Below, in pieces: positions 1 to 8,440 of a stretch of 64,000 nt of DNA (positions are counted from its first letter, which is position 1; every line of letters starts with the position of its first letter). The translations under genes were made by a program, and so were the position numbers. The stretch is taken from assembly GCF_048820895.1 (NCBI RefSeq), contig NZ_JBMERQ010000004.1, positions 1 to 64,000 on the forward strand, in the 5' to 3' direction. The notes under the pieces are model-generated. The model searched no databases and had not been told where the DNA came from. It saw nothing but the letters and a program-made list of their open reading frames with translations. Source of the DNA: Cribrihabitans_A neustonicus. GTDB taxonomy: Bacteria > Pseudomonadota > Alphaproteobacteria > Rhodobacterales > Rhodobacteraceae.

Positions 1-140
1 CCGCGCCATCCCTCGCCCGACAAGCACCTCAACCTGCCGCAGCTTCGTGACAATTTCTTCAGGTTTGTGCCGCTTCGTTCCCATTCTGATCCTCCGTTTT
101 CCTAAACATAACGGCGGACCACTTCACTGGGGGAGGATCA
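1..140 (-). mobile_element. IS3-family insertion sequence, one end, truncated by window edge
   Basis: The minus strand opens a reading frame at 84 that starts MGTKRHKPEEIVTKLRQVEV, the usual N-terminus of the OrfA helix-turn-helix subunit of IS3-family transposases (IS407-like group). Upstream of it the minus strand reads TGATCCTCCCCCAGTGAAG, an IS3-type terminus ending in TGA, so the outer end of the element is put at 140. The rest of the element lies outside the window. It sits inside the coding sequence of hsdS, whose last codons resume at 142. The exact terminus and the target duplication cannot be proved without the other end. Confidence 0.75.
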
Positions 141-141
141 C

Positions 142-234
142 GCTGTCACCGGGCAGATCGACGTGCAGACCTACGGCAAGTCCGGCACCGTGGACCGGCG
201 GCTGGAGGCCATTCAGGAGGAGATGGAGGCATGA
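142..234 (+). pseudogene. hsdS: HsdS C-terminal remnant, type I restriction specificity subunit, cut by the IS
   Basis: Thirty in-frame codons read AVTGQIDVQTYGKSG... and end at the TGA at 232-234. The motif (A)AVTGQIDV is the common C-terminus of type I specificity (S) subunits, which carry the two target-recognition domains that give the enzyme its DNA specificity. Everything upstream is replaced by the IS end, so this locus cannot make the full subunit. The stop overlaps the next start (ATGA), as in an operon. The family call rests on a short tail followed by hsdR, so it is good but not certain. Confidence 0.7.
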
Positions 235-620
235 GCGATCCTATTTCCGATGTGAAGGCATTAATCACTGCGCAGCTTCGGGCGAACTGCGAACCGGTTC
301 CTCCGAAGACGTCTACGAGCAATCAGGTCCACCTATCGGTTTGGCTTACTCGGGGAAAACGCCGTCCGATTGGCGTCGAGCTGGACCACAAAACTGTCGT
401 GAACATGTGGGTCTGGGCGTCGGAGGCTCCCGCGAACATTCCTGGCGGGGTGAAGACTACCCGAAAGGCCTGGGCAGGCGGGAAATGGGCCAGCCCGGAC
501 GGCAAAGGCGCGAACAGCAACCTGCGTGGCTATGAGGGTTTTCATGGCCACGACCTCATCCGCCTGGGCGTGAAGACCCAAGCCGATGCCGACGAGATTT
601 TGACCCACCTATTGACCTAG
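231..620 (+). CDS. Hypothetical protein of a type I restriction locus
   Basis: This 129-residue protein begins at an ATG overlapping the hsdS stop by four bases and ends 18 bases before hsdR, so it was translated in the same operon. No signal peptide or membrane segment is visible. The middle is rich in Trp and Gly and the C-terminus (HDLIRLGVKTQADADEIL) looks like an alpha/beta fold ending in a helix. I do not recognise a named family. Its place between specificity and motor genes suggests an accessory role to the restriction system, but that is inference from position only. Confidence 0.65.
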   Translation: MSDPISDVKALITAQLRANCEPVPPKTSTSNQVHLSVWLTRGKRRPIGVELDHKTVVNMWVWASEAPANIPGGVKTTRKAWAGGKWASPDGKGANSNLRGYEGFHGHDLIRLGVKTQADADEILTHLLT

Positions 621-638
621 TAATTTGCAGGAACCGCC

Positions 639-3600
639 ATGTTGACCGGACAGCACACCGCCACCGACATTCACCAGGAAAAGGTCTTCGAGGCCCATAT
701 CGTGGGCTGCCTGACCGCGGAACTGGGCTACCTCGAACGCGATCCTGCCACCGATTACGACGTGGCTTTTGCGCTGGATCGCGAGCTGCTGTTCCGCTTC
801 CTGCGGGACACCCAGCCCGAGGCGTGGCAAACGCTGGAGGATCACTACAGCACCCAGGCCGAAGCCGAGGTGCTGAAACGGCTGGAAAAGGCTCTGAAGG
901 AGCAGCCCACCCACCAGGTGCTGCGCCAGGGGATCAAGCTGGTCCCGAACATCCGCTTCCAGCTCTGCTACTTCAAGCCCGCCTCGAACCTGAACCCGGA
1001 ACTGTCCCGGCTCTACGAGGCCAACATCCTGTCGGTGATGCGGCAGGTGCGGTACTCCTCGAAGAACGCCAATGCCATCGACATCGTGACCTTCGTGAAC
1101 GGCATCCCCGTGACCACGATGGAGGTCAAGAACCCCCTGACCGGGCAGACCTTCAAACACTCTGAAGCCCAGTACCGCAAGGACCGCTCTCCCGCCGGTG
1201 AGCCGCTTCTGACTTTCAAACGCGGGGCCATCGTCCATTTCGCCGTGGACCCGGACAACGTGTCGATGACCACAAGGCTTATGAACGGCAAGACACGCTT
1301 TCTGCCCTTCAACCGTGGCCGGAACGGCGGTGCCGGGAACCCGGATGTGTCGGGGGAAAACCGGGTTGCCTACCTCTACAAGGATCTGCCAGGGGCCAGA
1401 GCCGTCCTCTCCCGAGAGGTGCTGCTGGACCTAATCGGGCGTTTCATCCATCTGGAGCGGTCTGGCGGCAAGGAGGTGCTGATCTTCCCCCGGTTCCAGC
1501 AGTTGGACGCTGTTCGGCGTGTCTTAGCAGATGCCTGGGGGAATGGTGCAGGACAGAACTACCTGATCCAGCACAGCGCGGGATCCGGCAAGTCCAACAC
1601 CATTGCCTGGACCGCCCATCAGATCATCAACCTGCATGACGAGAACGACCGGCCCTTGTTCGATACGGCGATCATCGTGACCGACCGTCTTGTGCTGGAC
1701 CGCCAGCTCCAGAACACGATCAGCGGCTTCGCCCAGACCGAGGGTGTGGTCAAGAAGATCGACGGCACCTCCCGTGACCTGAAGCAGGCCATCGAACAGG
1801 GCAAGCGGATCATCATCACCACCAACTAGAAATTCGGTACAGAGCATCTGGCCACCATCTCCGGCCAGTCCTCCAAGAATTTCGCCGTGATCATCGACGA
1901 GGCGCATTCGTCCCAGTCAGGGAAGGCTGCACAGTCGATGAGCGACGCCCTGACACGGGAGAAGACTTCCTCCGAAGATATCGAGGACATGATCCTTGCC
2001 CATCAGGCGGCGAGAGGCCCGCAGAAGAACATCTCCTTCCTGGCGTTCACCGCGCCCCCCCGGAATGTCACCCTGGAACGGTTCGGACGCACGGGCAAAG
2101 ATGGCAACCCGTATCCGTTCCACCTCTACTCGATGCGTCAGGCCATCGAGGAAGGGTTTATCCTGGATGTCCTCCAGAACTACAAGACCTACTCGGCCTA
2201 CTATAAGCTTGAGAAGGCCATCGAAGAGGATCCGGCCTTCAAGGGCAAAAACGCTCAGCGGGCCGTTGCGAGATACGCATCCCTACATGCGACCGCGATA
2301 GCTCAGAAGGTGGAGATCATCGTCGAACACTTCCGCCGCCATGTGCGAAGCGAACTCGACGGACAGGCCAAGGCCATGGTCGTTACGCAAAGCCGGGAAC
2401 ATGCATTCCGCTACTGGCAACAGATCAAAGCCTATATCGAGGACAAGGGGTACTCAGACCTTAAAGCCCTGGTGGCGTTCTCAGGTGACCTGCGCATCGA
2501 CGACAACGACTGGACCGAGCCCGCAGCGAATGGCTTCCCGGAAACGGAACTGCCGCAGCGATTTGATACGGACGAATACCAGGTTTTGCTCGTTGCGGAG
2601 AAGTACCAGACCGGTTTTGATCAACCGATGCTGGTCGCGATGTATGTCGACCGCAAGCTGGCGGGACTGCAAGCGGTGCAAACCCTCGCCCGACTGAACC
2701 GCACCTACGCAGGCAAAGAGCGGACCTTCGTCTTGGACTTCCAGAACACGATGGAGGAAATCCGTGACGCCTTTGCCCCATTCTTTGAGGCCACGGAACT
2801 GGAGGAGCGGACGGACCTCAATCAGATCTACGACCTTGAAAGCCGTATTTCGTCCTCGCCGTACATCATTGGCGAAGATGTTGAGCGTTTTGCCGAAACG
2901 TTCTTCATGGGCAATCTAAGCAATCAGGACAGAATCCGCCTCGAAGGCATGGTCAAGGAAGCCGTTGGGCGTTTCGAAATGGATGACGACGAGGCACAGC
3001 AGGAGGAGTTCCGGCAGCTCCTTCGCAGCTACATCCGGTTTTACTCGTTCGTGGCTCAAATCGTCTCCCTGGGGGATCCGTGGCTCGAGAAGCTTTTCGC
3101 CTATGTGTCCTGGCTGTCACGCCTGTTGCCGTCGCGCGATGTCCCTGCGGACATATCGATCACGGAGGACATGGTGCAGCTCTCTGCACTCCGGGTGCAG
3201 AAGGGGGAAGCAGGGTCAGCCTCCCTTCAATCAGGGGATACCACCAAGCTGTCTGCCATTAGCGAATTTGGCGCGAACCGCTACACAGAGGAGGAAGAGC
3301 GTTCACTGTCTGAGATTATCGCCTCCTTCAACGAGAGGCACGGCACCAATTTCTCAAGGGAGGACTTCCTCCGGTTCGAGCGGGTCAACCGGGAGATCAT
3401 GGATGAGGAACTAACAGACATGATGCGCAACAACCCGGCGGACGTCGTCTACGGGGCATTCGAACGAGCCTTCTTTAAGGGGATGGTGCGGATGTTCCAG
3501 CAGGACAATGAGATGCGGAGTGCTGTAATGACAGACAAGGTGGCCCGTGACCAAGCCACTCAACCTCAGTTACTTCGGGGGTTATTTCCGTTTATGTTCA

Positions 3601-3644
3601 GGGGGTCAGGTGCCGCCTGGGGGGGCCGCCCTTCCCCATACTAA
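639..3644 (+). pseudogene. hsdR: HsdR, type I restriction motor/nuclease subunit, interrupted by amber stop
   Basis: The frame is open for 1,002 codons except for one TAG at 1827-1829 (codon 397). HsdR cuts DNA after ATP-driven translocation. The PD-(D/E)xK nuclease has Asp148 and EVK at 162-164; Walker A (HSAGSGKS) is near residue 311; DEAH is at 420-423; later motifs EKYQTGFDQP and QTLARLNRTYAGK are present. The stop falls between Walker A and DEAH, where relatives usually read ...TTxQKF, so a CAG-to-TAG change fits. Motif FTATP reads FTAPP at 470-474, inside a run of seven C. The last 30 or so residues (from QATQPQ) look unlike a normal HsdR end. A 396-residue N-terminal piece could still be made. 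With hsdS also broken, the system is very probably dead. Confidence 0.85.
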
Positions 3645-4189
3645 TGGGAGTTAGGAGCATCAACCCGACACCCCACCTTCCTGTCAGTTTCGTCAACTAG
3701 CCCTCTGCCGTACCTCGTATCCCGTCAGTCCTCGAAGAAGCCATTCTCGGCAGGTTGACGACCTCAAAACCCTAATCTGTTGCCGAGGCCATATACGATA
3801 TCCCTACGGGGTGGGGTGGCACTCGCCCCCTCCGTACCCCGGCAAAATGAAGGGCCATTCCCACGCGCAGAGGGACTCGTACAGCCCCGGAAAGGCCTGC
3901 CGACTAGGGTACCACCCGCCAAGCCATTCCAGCCTTCTACGAGTCACCCGTCGCACCGGAAACAGCCCTTCACGGACTGCCGATCCTGACAGCCCTGCAG
4001 CCTGACCACAGTACGGATGCCCGACCTGGTGGGGGAAACGGCCTCACCCAGCCGTAGAACAAACCGTAGTACAATTCGTGCATGTTGACCGGGACGCCAC
4101 GGGGCTGATATCCCTTATTTTGCTGATGCTCACCGTGCTGACGGTGCCTGTAACGGGTCTCGAACCCGGTTTCACACGGTCCCGTAACT
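3645..4189. other. Intergenic island DNA without a recognisable gene
   Basis: No reading frame here has family features or a convincing ribosome site. The only structure I see is a small hairpin at 4128-4143 (CACCGT-GCTG-ACGGTG) and, on the minus strand near 4149-4168, a T-arm-like stretch (GGGTTCGAGACCC) that is not part of a complete tRNA. The abnormal hsdR C-terminus runs into this stretch, so it may include a deletion scar between island modules. Confidence 0.5.
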
Positions 4190-4260
4190 GTGTGGGGGCA
4201 CCACCAAATCTCCTAAAGCATTGTTTTGCATCGGCTTTTGCACTGGGCAAGGCAAGGCGT
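4190..4260 (+). repeat. Inverted copy of the tRNA-Thr attachment region (arm 1)
   Basis: These 71 bases match the reverse complement of 5974-6044 at 69 positions. The arm starts with GTGTGGGGGCACCA, the 3' end of tRNA-Thr, and continues through the tRNA's downstream flank. The rest of the tRNA is absent here. It lies opposite in orientation to the copy at the intact tRNA, so the pair flanks the integrase as inverted, not direct, repeats. The end of the GIY-YIG gene overlaps it. Confidence 0.85.
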
Positions 4261-4671
4261 GTAGCCGTTGTTGGGCCTTGGTGCGATGATCGATGGAGTT
4301 CGGTAGTCACTCTCGAGGAGAATGGAGCCAAGAGGGCTTACCAGCCACCCTTCGCGACGCTTCTTGTACCGGCTGCCGCCAAAGCCTGCATTCCAGCCGA
4401 TGTCCGGTTTCGGCCTGTAGATCCGTTCGATCTGGTAAGCAACATACCATGGCAAATTGGCGTGTAGGGGGAGCCACTCTATTTCCTTGCCATGTTCGGC
4501 GAGGGCTTTTTTCAACGCATGATTGGTAGGGCTGGAAAAATGAAGAGCCACGCGAGCGTGCAACTGTAGCATGGTTACACCGATGTATCCCTCACGAAAA
4601 GGATTGTCGAAGGTTGGCAGACGGCCCCAATACACCATGTGAGGTTTGGTCAGGCAGGATGGGATCAACAT
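4213..4671 (-). CDS. GIY-YIG domain protein
   Basis: This 152-residue protein resembles small GIY-YIG nuclease-domain proteins of phages and islands. The signature appears as VYW (13-15) and EGYIGVT (27-33), followed by a downstream Glu in the QIERIYRPK segment and a conserved PDIGWN...GGS end, in the order usual for the family. GIY-YIG enzymes make metal-dependent single-strand or double-strand cuts. Residues of the C-terminus are encoded inside the attachment repeat, so its tail may have been created by recombination. It lies downstream of, and in the same direction as, the integrase. Its activity is inferred, and the first segment Tyr-Trp in place of Ile-Tyr is a variant. Confidence 0.6.
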   Translation of the reverse strand: MLIPSCLTKPHMVYWGRLPTFDNPFREGYIGVTMLQLHARVALHFSSPTNHALKKALAEHGKEIEWLPLHANLPWYVAYQIERIYRPKPDIGWNAGFGGSRYKKRREGWLVSPLGSILLESDYRTPSIIAPRPNNGYTPCLAQCKSRCKTML

Positions 4672-4789
4672 AGGAATATTTCTCCAAGCTGAACTGGATG
4701 CGCGATTGACTGTAGGGAGATTCTAAAATCGATTAAAATAAATGACTTAGGGTAATAACTTGGGCGTAGCAAGGGGCGTTGTTACTCTC

Positions 4790-5965
4790 TTAACATGCGG
4801 TTTCGAGCCACTTCCTAAGCACGGAAGTCGGGTACCCCCTGCCGTAACCATGCCCCACGCCATCCGTGTGCCAGCCGCCAATCTGGTCGGCGATATCGGC
4901 GGGGCATTCGACCGCCCGTAGCCGGTCTCGCATCGAATGCCGGAAGCTGTGCATGGTCGCCCCCTTCTGCACGTAGTCCTTCAGCCACTTGTTCAGCCCG
5001 GCACTGGCTGAATTAGCATTGGTCTTCCCCGTGGTGTTGCACCTGGGAAAGGCGAATTTGCTTTTTGTCTGTTGCGCTTGGATCCGCTCTGCCGCCCACT
5101 CGGCAGAGCCAACGAGCGGCACCAGCCGCTTGCTGCTTTCCGTTTTCAAGCTCCTCCACGGGTACGGAACAATCCTGGCCACCCATTGCCCGTCTTCGTC
5201 CCGAAAGATATCCTCCCGCAACAGTCCTGCAGCCTCGGCCAGACGCATGCCGGTGTCAGCCACAATTGCCACCAGCCAACGCATCTCGTCATCGATTTCA
5301 CGGCATTTCTGCTGAACGGTGCGGATGTTTTCCACGGGGATGGAACTACGGCCCGAAACCCCTATGTTACGGTCATAGTATACGTTGGCAAATGGAGAGG
5401 TGATCGATAGCCCTTCCTCAGCCACGGCGAAATTGAACACCGCACGGACGGTGCCGAAGATTCGGGTGATGCTACTCCCAGCGAGACCACGCTTTATCAG
5501 CGCATCCCGAAATTTATTAGCATCTGCCTTGGTATAATCCGGCAGGGGCTTGTCCCCGCAGACGTCGATTACATAGCCGCAAGACCGATGTGCTGCACGG
5601 TGAAAGGTTTCAGGCCGTCCCTGACCCTTGAGACGGAGGTATGTCAACACAGCCTCCGACAGGGTCAAGGCGTCAGATGTGACAGTAGGATCATTTTCCT
5701 GTCCTGAAGACGGTCTGCTCAATCCATGTCGAAGAAGATGCTTGCCCGGCAGTTCGGCTTCCTGGGTCCGAAGGTGATACCAGTATTCGTCCAGCTTGCA
5801 GGCAGCCCTGTTCGCCCTCGAGATAGCGACAGCACGGGATCTGGTCCGCAGGGAGTAAGAGATCTTGCCCGAAGAATAGTGGTGCCGAAGGTCCACCGGG
5901 ACACGACGACAGAAATAATAGATGCCTTCCTTCACGAAGATATAGCTGCGGGAAATGTTCTCCAA
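4790..5965 (-). CDS. int: Tyrosine recombinase / integrase
   Basis: This 391-residue protein has an N-terminal arm-binding region, a SAM-like core-binding domain (about 100-185) and a catalytic domain (about 210-391). The catalytic residues are visible: Arg241 in DTGMRLAEAAG, Lys274, His339 and Arg342 in HSFRH, the W/H position in GGWH at 365-366, and a nucleophilic Tyr at 378 (374 is an alternative). The gene is full length and looks intact. It begins 8 bases from the attachment repeat adjoining tRNA-Thr, the standard arrangement for an integrase that uses a tRNA 3' end. It is the island's likely integration enzyme. Confidence 0.92.
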   Translation of the reverse strand: MENISRSYIFVKEGIYYFCRRVPVDLRHHYSSGKISYSLRTRSRAVAISRANRAACKLDEYWYHLRTQEAELPGKHLLRHGLSRPSSGQENDPTVTSDALTLSEAVLTYLRLKGQGRPETFHRAAHRSCGYVIDVCGDKPLPDYTKADANKFRDALIKRGLAGSSITRIFGTVRAVFNFAVAEEGLSITSPFANVYYDRNIGVSGRSSIPVENIRTVQQKCREIDDEMRWLVAIVADTGMRLAEAAGLLREDIFRDEDGQWVARIVPYPWRSLKTESSKRLVPLVGSAEWAAERIQAQQTKSKFAFPRCNTTGKTNANSASAGLNKWLKDYVQKGATMHSFRHSMRDRLRAVECPADIADQIGGWHTDGVGHGYGRGYPTSVLRKWLETAC

Positions 5966-5973
5966 TTTGTTCT

Positions 5974-6044
5974 ACGCCTCGCCTTACCCAGTGCAAAAGC
6001 CGATGCAAAACAATGCTTTAGGAGATTTGGTGGTGCCCCCACAC
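5974..6044 (-). repeat. tRNA-Thr attachment region (arm 2)
   Basis: This arm contains the last 14 bases of tRNA-Thr (including CCA) and 57 bases of downstream flank. It matches arm 1 (4190-4260) in inverse orientation with two mismatches, both near the integrase side. The tRNA stays complete because the repeat supplies its own 3' end. Confidence 0.85.
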
Positions 6045-6106
6045 GGACTCGAACCGCGGACCTACTGATTACAAATCAGTTGCTCTACCAGCTGAGCTAT
6101 AGGGGC
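6031..6106 (-). tRNA. tRNA-Thr (anticodon UGU)
   Basis: The minus strand forms a complete cloverleaf of 76 bases: acceptor GCCCCTA pairs with TGGGGGC, the D arm reads AGCTCAGCTGGTAGAGC, the anticodon stem-loop is CTGATTTGTAATCAG with anticodon TGT, the T arm contains GGTTCGAGTCC, and CCA is encoded. Its 3' end is the integration target of the neighbouring integrase. Confidence 0.97.
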
Positions 6107-6274
6107 CTTGGCGACGGAATTAACGGCTCCGGGCGCGGCGTGCAAGATCAAAAATCCGCCCAAGGCGTGCAGTTAAATCTCACCCGCGGCAGCCGCAAGC
6201 TCCGGCCCGGTTTGACCTATCGGGGCCGCTTCAGTAAGGCTTGCAAACCCAAACGGCACAAGCAGGTCCAATTT

Positions 6275-7162
6275 ATGCAGGTCATTCTCCACTGCGGCGC
6301 GCATGCAACCGAAGAAGACCTGCTGCTGAAATCGCTTTTGAAGAACACGGGTGACTTGGCGCGGCACGGCACGCAGGTGCCCGGGCCGGGCCGCTACCGG
6401 ACGCTGCTGAGGGAGTGCATCGCCGCGCTGCAAACCGGCGAGCCGGCGCCAAACGCATCCGAAGTGCTGTGGGACGCGATCCTGGAAGGCGGCGAGGCCC
6501 GCTGCGCCGTGCTTTCCAATCCGCATTTCTTCGGCTCCCAGCGCCACGGGCTTTCGGGCAGCCGGCTCTACCCGGAGGCGGAGGCGCGGCTGCGGGCGCT
6601 GCAGGCGCTGTTTCCCCGCGACCGCCTGGAAGTGTTTCTGGCGCTGCGCAACCCGGCGAGCTTCCTGCCGGCGCTCCTGGCCAAGGTCTCCCCTGCCACC
6701 CGCCGCGATCTGCTTGGCGCCTGCGATCCATCCGCGCTGCGCTGGTCTGATCTGCTCACGCGGATGCGCGCCGCCGCGCCTGAGATCACTCTGACGGTCT
6801 GGTGTTTCGAGGACGCGCCGCTGATCTGGGGCACGGTGCTGCGCCGGATGGCGGGTCTCGCGCCCGAGGCCCGGCTGCGGGGCGGGCTGGACCTGCTGGC
6901 CTCCCTGATGCCAGCCGCGGGGATGCAGAGGCTGCGCGCGTTCCTGGATGCGCACCCCGGAATGCGGGAGCCGCATAAACAGCGGGTCTTTGCCGCCTTC
7001 CTGGCCAAATACGCGCTGGAGGATGCGGTGGAAGAGGAGCTGGACCTGCCCGGCTGGAATGACGCCCTGGTGGACCAGCTCACCGCGCTTTACGAGACCG
7101 ACCTCGCGGCGATCCGCGCCCTCCCAGGCGTGACACTGATCGAGCCCTCCCTCCCTGCGTGA
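6275..7162 (+). CDS. Hypothetical protein, sulfotransferase-like N-terminus
   Basis: This 295-residue protein opens with MQVILHCGAHATEEDLLLKS, a beta strand and turn like the start of sulfotransferase-type P-loop folds found in roseobacters, but a classic Walker A is not present. No signal or membrane segments are visible, and the C-terminal half is Leu/Ala-rich helix. The ATG at 6275 is chosen because the frame upstream runs through tRNA-Thr and the attachment repeat. It reads in the same direction as the glycosyltransferase-like gene 145 bases on, so a cell-surface role is possible but unproved. Confidence 0.75.
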   Translation: MQVILHCGAHATEEDLLLKSLLKNTGDLARHGTQVPGPGRYRTLLRECIAALQTGEPAPNASEVLWDAILEGGEARCAVLSNPHFFGSQRHGLSGSRLYPEAEARLRALQALFPRDRLEVFLALRNPASFLPALLAKVSPATRRDLLGACDPSALRWSDLLTRMRAAAPEITLTVWCFEDAPLIWGTVLRRMAGLAPEARLRGGLDLLASLMPAAGMQRLRAFLDAHPGMREPHKQRVFAAFLAKYALEDAVEEELDLPGWNDALVDQLTALYETDLAAIRALPGVTLIEPSLPA

Positions 7163-7307
7163 CGCGCCGCCTGCTCCGGCTTGGGCTTTTTCCCCGCGCC
7201 GCTCCGGCGTATAGCTGAGAGCAAGACGCCGCCGCCGCCGCTACGGGGGCCGCCCCTCTTGCGGGCTGCATAAGGGTGGCAGGACGCGCAGCAGGCAGAG
7301 GGCAGCG

Positions 7308-8297
7308 ATGGCGGGTGACAGCTTCAATGTGATGGTCGTGGGCCAATCGGGGCGGCTGCAATACGAGGCGCTGCTGTTTGCCGCCTCGCTGCGGCACGCG
7401 TCGCCGGGCTTTCGCGGCCGGCTCTTTGTGGCGGTGCCGCAGGCGGGACCACTTTGGGGGAAGGACCCGGCAATCCGCAGCGGCGAGGTGCTGGCGGCGC
7501 TGGAATATCTTGGCGCGGAAATCCTGCCGTTCCACTCCCGCGTCTTTGGATCCGCCTACCCCCATGGCAACAAAATCGAGGCTCTGCTGGCGCTGCCCGA
7601 TGGCGAGCCTTTCGTTTTCTTCGATACCGATACGCTGATCACCGGCGAGCTTACCTCGGTGCCTTTCGACTTCGCCCGCCCCGCCGCCTCCCGCCGCTGC
7701 GAGGGCACGTGGCCCAGGCCAACGCTTTACGGGCCAGGCTACGAGGGCATCTGGCGGTCTCTGTATGACCGCTTCGGGCTGGATTTTGAAAGCAGCCTCG
7801 ATCTCAGCCAGCCTGCGGAATACTGGCAGCGCTACCTCTATTTTAACGCCGGTTTCTTCTACGGCGCCTGCCCGCGTGCTTTCGGGCAGCGCTTCCTGGC
7901 GTATGCGCAATCAATCCGCGACGCGCCGCCACCGGAGCTCACCTGCCAGACGCTCGATCCCTGGCTCGACCAGGTGGCGTTGCCGCTGGTGATCCATTCC
8001 TTCGGCGGCGGCCGCGACGGCCTGCCCGCGGGCTACCTCGACGGTTCGGTGAGCTGCCATTACCGGCTGTTTCCATTGCTCTATGCGCGCGAAGCGGACC
8101 GCGTCGTGCAGCTGCTGGAGGAGGCCGCAGCGCCGAACCGGATCAAGAAGGTGCTGAAGCAATACGAGCCGATCAGGCGCATGGTCTACCAGGGCCGCGG
8201 CCGCAAGGTACGGGCGCTGTTCGACCAGTCCAGCCTGCCCAAGCGCGAACAGGCGATCCGCAACCGGATCAAGGCGGCCGGACTTTGGATGCGCTGA
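7308..8297 (+). CDS. Glycosyltransferase-like protein (nucleotide-diphospho-sugar transferase fold)
   Basis: This 329-residue protein has a Rossmann-like start (FNVMVVGQSGRLQYEALLFAASLR) and a DxD motif in FFDTDTLITGEL near residues 105-113, the metal/nucleotide-sugar site of GT-A glycosyltransferases. A basic C-terminal tail (about 270-329) could touch membrane or nucleic acid. No membrane segment is seen. The donor and acceptor sugars cannot be read from the sequence. It probably belongs with the gene before it. Confidence 0.7.
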   Translation: MAGDSFNVMVVGQSGRLQYEALLFAASLRHASPGFRGRLFVAVPQAGPLWGKDPAIRSGEVLAALEYLGAEILPFHSRVFGSAYPHGNKIEALLALPDGEPFVFFDTDTLITGELTSVPFDFARPAASRRCEGTWPRPTLYGPGYEGIWRSLYDRFGLDFESSLDLSQPAEYWQRYLYFNAGFFYGACPRAFGQRFLAYAQSIRDAPPPELTCQTLDPWLDQVALPLVIHSFGGGRDGLPAGYLDGSVSCHYRLFPLLYAREADRVVQLLEEAAAPNRIKKVLKQYEPIRRMVYQGRGRKVRALFDQSSLPKREQAIRNRIKAAGLWMR

Positions 8298-8440
8298 GCC
8301 GCCCTGCCCGGCAGCCCGCGTATGCGCTCCTTGCCGCCCCGGCCCGCGGCCAGACTGCCGCACCCGCGGCGGTTAGCGTTGCCAGTGCGGCGCGGCTGCC
8401 CTACAGCTTGCGCAAGCGATTTAAACAGGGAGACCCGCTC

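Noticed and set aside
1827..1829. TAG as pyrrolysine or programmed readthrough
   Set aside because: Relatives of HsdR need no such residue, no Pyl genes are visible, and the locus is otherwise decaying.
4149..4189. Possible second tRNA next to the inverted arm
   Set aside because: There is a T-arm-like sequence (GGGTTCGAGACCC on the minus strand) but no acceptor, D or anticodon arm.
5726..6274. Long N-terminal extension of the 6275-7162 gene
   Set aside because: The frame reads through the integrase on the other strand, the attachment repeat and tRNA-Thr; the protein begins properly at ATG 6275.
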